DNA from: Candidatus Stahliibacteriota bacterium | GTDB lineage: Bacteria; Hydrothermota; Tepidihabitantia; SM23-42 | Length of the DNA stretch: 16,712 nucleotides | NCBI GenBank assembly: GCA_030613445.1 | Contig: JAUWLY010000019.1 | Span: 1-16,712 of the forward strand | Direction of reading: 5' to 3' | Part shown: positions 13,440-16,712 of the stretch, in pieces | Layout: each line of letters begins with the position of its first letter | How positions within the stretch are numbered: position 1 is the first letter of the stretch | The notes under the pieces: generated by a model | The model's input: the letters and a program-made list of their open reading frames with translations, nothing else | The model's database searches: none | What the model was told of the DNA's origin: nothing | Made by a program: the position numbers and the translations under genes

Positions 13440-13615
13440 CAGGGCGGACTTGCAGGAAACGCAGAATCATCCCGCACCTATGCATAGGTGCGGGATTCGC
13501 CCATAAATACTTAACATCAATGCGAGTCCCGTAGGGACGATACTGCTAATGAAATGATCCTGCGAATCCCGTTCCTTTGTAAAAGGGCGGGACGATACTG
13601 CGAGCGGAGCGATCC
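13410..13615. repeat. Hairpin cluster D, four larger hairpins
   Basis: D1: GTCCGCC/GGCGGAC (13427-13433, 13443-13449), enclosing the regulator stop codon. D2: 28-bp perfect palindrome (13469-13496). D3: TCCC-GTA-GGGA (13527-13537). D4: TCCCG/CGGGA (13567-13571, 13588-13592) with an inner CCTTT/AAAGG. Direct repeats: GCAGGAAACGCAGAATC at 13410 and 13452; TGCGAGTCCCG/TGCGAATCCCG at 13521 and 13561; GGGACGATACTGC at 13534-13546 and 13589-13601. Thus D3 and D4 sit in two tandem copies of one unit with different hairpin interiors. Confidence 0.75.
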
Positions 13616-13630
13616 CACATCTTGTTGTGC

Positions 13631-13658
13631 TTGACATAGGGGTGCTTTTAACTATACT
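13631..13658 (+). promoter_or_regulatory. Promoter of the pyrG operon, leaderless
   Basis: TTGACA (13631-13636), 16 bases, TATACT (13653-13658), seven bases (TTGAAAT), then ATG at 13666. The transcription start should coincide with the first base of the codon or nearly so. Confidence 0.8.
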
Positions 13659-13665
13659 TTGAAAT

Positions 13666-15270
13666 ATGGACACCAAATATATCTTTGTCACAGGCGGTGT
13701 TGTTTCTTCACTGGGTAAAGGGATTGCTACATCCTCCATTGGTCTACTTCTCAAATCATATGGTCTCAATGTGACCTTACAAAAAATCGATCCTTACATC
13801 AATGTTGACCCGGGTACTATGAACCCTTACCAGCATGGTGAGGTTTTTGTTACGCAGGACGGTGCTGAGTGCGATTTAGACCTCGGGCATTACGAGCGGT
13901 TCCTTAACAGTTCGTTGAGCAGGGAGAATAATATCACGACTGGCCAAATCTACTTCTCGGTCATAACCAAAGAGCGACGTGGTGAATACCTTGGTAAGAC
14001 TGTACAAGTCGTGCCGCATATAACGAATGAGATAAAATCAAGGATTACCCAATTGGCTGACAGCAATAATGTTGACGTGGTCATTACAGAAGTCGGTGGG
14101 ACAGTAGGTGACATCGAAGGTCAGCCATTTCTTGAGGCAGTTAGGCAGATGAGACTTGATTACGGTAAAGAGAATACCATGTACATCCATCTTACTCTGG
14201 TGCCTTTTATTAAAGCGGCGCGGGAATTCAAGACAAAGCCAACCCAGCATTCAGTGAGGGAACTGCGCGCTATTGGTATTCAGCCTGACATACTACTCTG
14301 CCGCAGTGATTCGTGGTTAACTGCGGATGAGCGGAAAAAGATTTCCTTATTCTGTAATGTACCGATTGATGCGGTGATCGACGCGATCGATGTTGAGTGC
14401 ATCTATGAAATACCGCTTATTTTCCGCCAGCAAAAACTTGACCAGATGATTCTCGCGAGCTTAGGTATTGAGCGTGATGAACCTGATTTAGCAGAATGGG
14501 AACTCTTTGTGCAAAAGGCAAAGTCTCCTTCCCGGGTTGTAGAAATCGCCGTATGCGGGAAATACGTGGAGCTCAGAGATGCGTACAAGAGCATTATGGA
14601 GGCTTTATACCATGCAGCAGTAGCCAACGACGCAAGGTTGAAACTGAAATGGATAGACAGTGATCGGATCGAAGATGAAATCGCGCTAGAAAATGCCCTG
14701 GGTATGGTGAATGGCATTCTTGTTCCCGGTGGATTCGGGATAAGGGGTGTTGAAGGCAAGATAAGGATTGTCACATACGCGCGGAATAGGAAGAAACCTT
14801 ATCTAGGTCTATGTCTTGGTATGCAGTGCATGGTCATTGAGTATGCGCGGCATGTCTGCGGCATGAAAGGAGCGAACTCGACAGAATTCGATGACAGTAC
14901 TATCTATCCAGTGATTGACCTTTTACCAGGACAGCGTAAGATCAAGAACATGGGTGGTACGATGAGGTTGGGTAATTACCCGTGCAAATTAGAAGCGCAT
15001 TCACTCGCCCGTAAGATATATGCCAAGAATATGGTGGAAGAAAGGCATCGTCACCGATATGAGGTGAATCCCAAGTACATAAAAAGACTGAGCGAAAAAG
15101 GCCTGATATTCTCAGGTCGATCACCGAATGGCAAGCTGATGGAAATTGCAGAAGTGCGCGGACACCCATTCTTTATTAGTACGCAGTTTCATCCGGAATT
15201 CACCTCAAGACCATTGGCGCCAAATCCGGTATTCTATCATTTCATAAAATCATCATTAGAAACTTTTTGA
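13666..15270 (+). CDS. pyrG: CTP synthase
   Basis: 534 residues, full length. Makes CTP from UTP, ATP and glutamine. N-terminal synthase domain (1-270): KYIFVTGGVVSSLGKGI P-loop-like start, KIDPYINVDPGTMNP, DGAECDLDLGHYERF (Cys replaces the usual Thr before DLDLGHYERF), EVGGTVGDIE and KTKPTQHSVRELRAIGIQP. C-terminal class I glutamine amidotransferase: the oxyanion loop GGFGIRG, nucleophile Cys383 in GLCLGMQ, and His509/Glu511 in FHPEF. CTP feeds RNA and also the CMP-sugars and CDP-lipids of the envelope, and pyrG is often linked with LPS genes, as it is here. The start is fixed by MDTKYIFVTGG. It is expressed from an apparently leaderless promoter. Its TGA shares one base with the next ATG. 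Confidence 0.98.
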   Translation: MDTKYIFVTGGVVSSLGKGIATSSIGLLLKSYGLNVTLQKIDPYINVDPGTMNPYQHGEVFVTQDGAECDLDLGHYERFLNSSLSRENNITTGQIYFSVITKERRGEYLGKTVQVVPHITNEIKSRITQLADSNNVDVVITEVGGTVGDIEGQPFLEAVRQMRLDYGKENTMYIHLTLVPFIKAAREFKTKPTQHSVRELRAIGIQPDILLCRSDSWLTADERKKISLFCNVPIDAVIDAIDVECIYEIPLIFRQQKLDQMILASLGIERDEPDLAEWELFVQKAKSPSRVVEIAVCGKYVELRDAYKSIMEALYHAAVANDARLKLKWIDSDRIEDEIALENALGMVNGILVPGGFGIRGVEGKIRIVTYARNRKKPYLGLCLGMQCMVIEYARHVCGMKGANSTEFDDSTIYPVIDLLPGQRKIKNMGGTMRLGNYPCKLEAHSLARKIYAKNMVEERHRHRYEVNPKYIKRLSEKGLIFSGRSPNGKLMEIAEVRGHPFFISTQFHPEFTSRPLAPNPVFYHFIKSSLETF

Positions 15271-15908
15271 TGCGATTTTTCACAGAAGCGTTTGCGCTTT
15301 TGGGATTGTTTACATTGTACTGGCTTCAGAGAGCACGCCGTGAATACCTGAAGCAGCGTATTGGAAGACTGGCGATAAGAAATGTCTATAGTGTCGCGCG
15401 TAATATCGGATTTATGTTGAGCCGGCAAGATATCAGCGTGCAAGACAATAGTAATATCTTGGAAAAAGGTGGTATTTTTTATTCTTTCCATTTCGGTGTT
15501 TGGGAGCTGATGCCCCGGGCACTTGAGAAAATGGGTTTTGAGTTAGGTGTGCTTGTTAACCGGTATGCTGATGATAATCACTCACGCATCAATAGATTTT
15601 TCGATAATCTCCTGGATCGCTTCCGCTCGTCAGGTAACGTGAAGGTGTTTTCAAAACACGACAGCGTGAAGATCGTGCGTTTCCTTAAAAACGGTGGGAT
15701 ATTGGGTGTCCTTGTTGACGGCAACCGTTTCTATGCGAAATACAGTAAGATAAAGAAATTGAGTAACCTGTGCGGCGTTCCACTTGTGCCTTTTGCAGCT
15801 TACCGCAAGAATGGTAGCAGCGTGCTCGATCTCGGGTGTGATCTAGATCGCATAGTCACTCAGCGACCACTTGATTATGTCTGGTTTTACAAGTCGAGAA
15901 CAGACTGA
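15270..15908 (+). CDS. LpxL/HtrB-like lipid A acyltransferase, compact form
   Basis: 212 residues from the ATG at 15270, which overlaps the pyrG stop; a TTG one codon earlier is a weaker choice. Late acyltransferases of this family add secondary acyl chains to lipid A at the inner membrane. Visible: an N-terminal hydrophobic stretch (FALLGLFTLYWL), the HX4E catalytic motif HFGVWE (His74, Glu79) inside GIFYSFHFGVWELMPRALEK, an RYADDNHSRINRFFDNLLDRF block matching the family's R..DN..ID segment, LKNGGILGVLVDGNRF (usual DQ becomes DG), GVPLVPFAAYRKNG, and the terminal PLDYVWFYKSR in place of PEQWLWxHRRW. It is about 80-90 residues shorter than typical LpxL (~300), with shortened N-terminal and pre-C-terminal parts. 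Cotranscribed with pyrG and the LptC-like gene. Acyl specificity unknown. Confidence 0.8.
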   Translation: MRFFTEAFALLGLFTLYWLQRARREYLKQRIGRLAIRNVYSVARNIGFMLSRQDISVQDNSNILEKGGIFYSFHFGVWELMPRALEKMGFELGVLVNRYADDNHSRINRFFDNLLDRFRSSGNVKVFSKHDSVKIVRFLKNGGILGVLVDGNRFYAKYSKIKKLSNLCGVPLVPFAAYRKNGSSVLDLGCDLDRIVTQRPLDYVWFYKSRTD

Positions 15909-15923
15909 GAGGGCAGAGAATAT

Positions 15924-16400
15924 ATGAAACATAAAGCCCTGCAGATATGTCTAATTATCGGGCTATTTCTATTGGCCGGTTGCCAGGAAGAGAAGTTGCA
16001 AGAGCGGTTAGATGATGATCAGCCCAAGATAACAATAGATACGTTCTCACTTACAGAAACGAACAAAGGAAAAAAAGTCTATACCCTTGATGCTGTGCGA
16101 GCAAGGGTATACGATGAGATAATCAAGGTTGATTCCGTTGAGATACGATTCTATGATAGGGAAGAAGTCGAGTTTTCCGTGCTTTACGCACCGGCAGGTA
16201 TACTCAATACGAAAACGCGTAATATTCTTGTTGGCGACAGTGTTGTGGTGTTGACAAACGATTCAACCAAGCTCTACACGGATTCTCTGTTCTGGCAAAA
16301 TGATTCACAAAAGATATTGACTGACTGTCCCGTGACGATAATAAAACAAGATGGTACAGTTATTGAAGGTCGGGGCTTGAGAGCTGATCCGTATTTGTAG
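15924..16400 (+). CDS. lptC: LptC-like LPS export lipoprotein
   Basis: 158 residues. LptC takes LPS from the LptBFG transporter and passes it to LptA across the periplasm. Here the N-terminus is a lipoprotein signal: MKHKALQICLIIGLFLLAGC with Cys20 in the lipobox, whereas the classical E. coli LptC keeps a transmembrane anchor; many other phyla have the lipoprotein form. The mature part has the LptC/OstA-type beta-jellyroll pattern: TIDTFSLTETNKGKKVYTLDA, ARVYDEIIKVDSVEIRFYD, APAGILNTKTRNILVGDSVV, TDSLFWQNDSQKILTDCPV and GTVIEGRGLRADPYL, the last matching the family's 'G.GL..d' ending. GAGGGCAGAGAAT before the ATG supplies a modest ribosome site. It sits 15 bases after the acyltransferase gene and is followed by an LptA-like gene. 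Confidence 0.85.
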   Translation: MKHKALQICLIIGLFLLAGCQEEKLQERLDDDQPKITIDTFSLTETNKGKKVYTLDAVRARVYDEIIKVDSVEIRFYDREEVEFSVLYAPAGILNTKTRNILVGDSVVVLTNDSTKLYTDSLFWQNDSQKILTDCPVTIIKQDGTVIEGRGLRADPYL

Positions 16401-16544
16401 AAAATTGAAATCCTGGGTGACGCTAAAGGAGTATCGCCCATTGAATTGCCAGACATCCGGAATTGAGAAACAGAGATGGGGTGTTACGGAGTATCAGGGT
16501 AATGGTGACAGATCGGAAGGTGTAATGCGTAAAGCGGGTTTGGA
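16401..16544. other. Spacer between the LptC-like and LptA-like genes with short repeats
   Basis: 144 bases, unusually long inside this operon. GGAGTATC occurs at 16428-16435 and 16488-16495; the first lies in a GGGTGA...TCGCCC hairpin (16415-16439). No promoter of the strength seen elsewhere in the window is evident. It looks like decayed repeat DNA within the operon. Confidence 0.35.
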
Positions 16545-16712
16545 ATGATCTTATTTTTTTTACTTTGTGTAACACCTTTTTCTGCAGATAGGGTTGAGAT
16601 CATCAAACAAGAGGGCACAAGCGTGATTCATCTTTTGGGTAATGTCAAGATTGAAGATGAGCATTTGAAGATCGCATGCTCAGAAGCAAGTTTGCACGAA
16701 GCAGAGAATTAC
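16545..16712 (+). CDS. lptA: LptA/OstA-like periplasmic LPS-transport protein, 3' end cut by the window
   Basis: The 56 visible residues have a short signal peptide (MILFFLLCVTPFSA) followed by DRVEIIKQEGTSVIHLLGNVKIEDEHLKIACSEASLHEAENY. This is the OstA/LptA strand repeat in which 'GNV.I...' is followed by 'l.ad.a....' segments. LptA bridges LptC and the outer-membrane LptD, so it fits directly after an LptC-like gene. The signal peptide is short, but no longer in-frame start is seen. An overlapping seven-codon ORF (MRKAGLE, 16525-16548) with GGAAGG upstream ends in ATGA at this start and may carry ribosomes onto it. It could instead be the first part of a larger OstA-domain protein, since the end is not visible. 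Confidence 0.7.
   Translation, partial: MILFFLLCVTPFSADRVEIIKQEGTSVIHLLGNVKIEDEHLKIACSEASLHEAENY

Overview
The window is a contiguous piece of a bacterial chromosome of moderate GC. It reads as an uncultured Gram-negative-type (diderm) bacterium. The support is an LPS-export cluster (LpxL/HtrB-like acyltransferase, LptC-like and LptA-like proteins), several Sec or lipoprotein signal peptides, and sigma70-type promoters close to TTGACA/TATAAT. Glycyl-tRNA synthetase is the two-subunit bacterial form. I cannot fix the phylum from sequence alone; a candidate phylum such as WOR-3/Stahlbacteria is only a guess.

Layout. (1) 1-2240: a multi-PDZ protein cut by the left edge, then a secreted trypsin-fold protein that has lost its catalytic Ser and His. 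Each is followed within a few bases of its stop codon by a tandem array of four mini-hairpins. (2) 2290-3500, minus strand: a cold-shock protein and a small lipoprotein, each with its own clear promoter. (3) 3504-4040: a divergent promoter, ribosome site and 11 codons of a flavoprotein-like N-terminus running into a terminator. A long mini-hairpin array and a mosaic repeat follow. (4) 4045-4848, minus strand: a patatin-like esterase. (5) 5064-10283: an HD-domain protein, glyQ, glyS and aspS, arranged as one operon with ATGA overlaps. (6) 10284-10770: about 490 bases of mosaic repeats without a gene. (7) 10772-13439: a promoter, a structured leader, a bactofilin-like membrane protein and an NtrC-family sigma54 activator. 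This pair is bracketed by two copies of the same long perfect palindrome. (8) 13631-16712: pyrG, an LpxL-like acyltransferase, an LptC-like lipoprotein and the start of an LptA-like protein. This is the familiar linkage of CTP synthase with LPS genes.

The most unusual content is non-coding. At least 16 mini-hairpins in the window share one plan: a 4-5 bp stem of freely changing sequence, a loop in a CTNCG or CTNACG core, and a linker starting with GG. The stems vary but stay self-complementary. In the 3731-3906 array the unit direction flips in the middle. Three transcription units (patatin, HD-glyQS-aspS, pyrG) have their -10 box only 5-8 bases from the start codon and look leaderless, while other genes here have normal Shine-Dalgarno sites.
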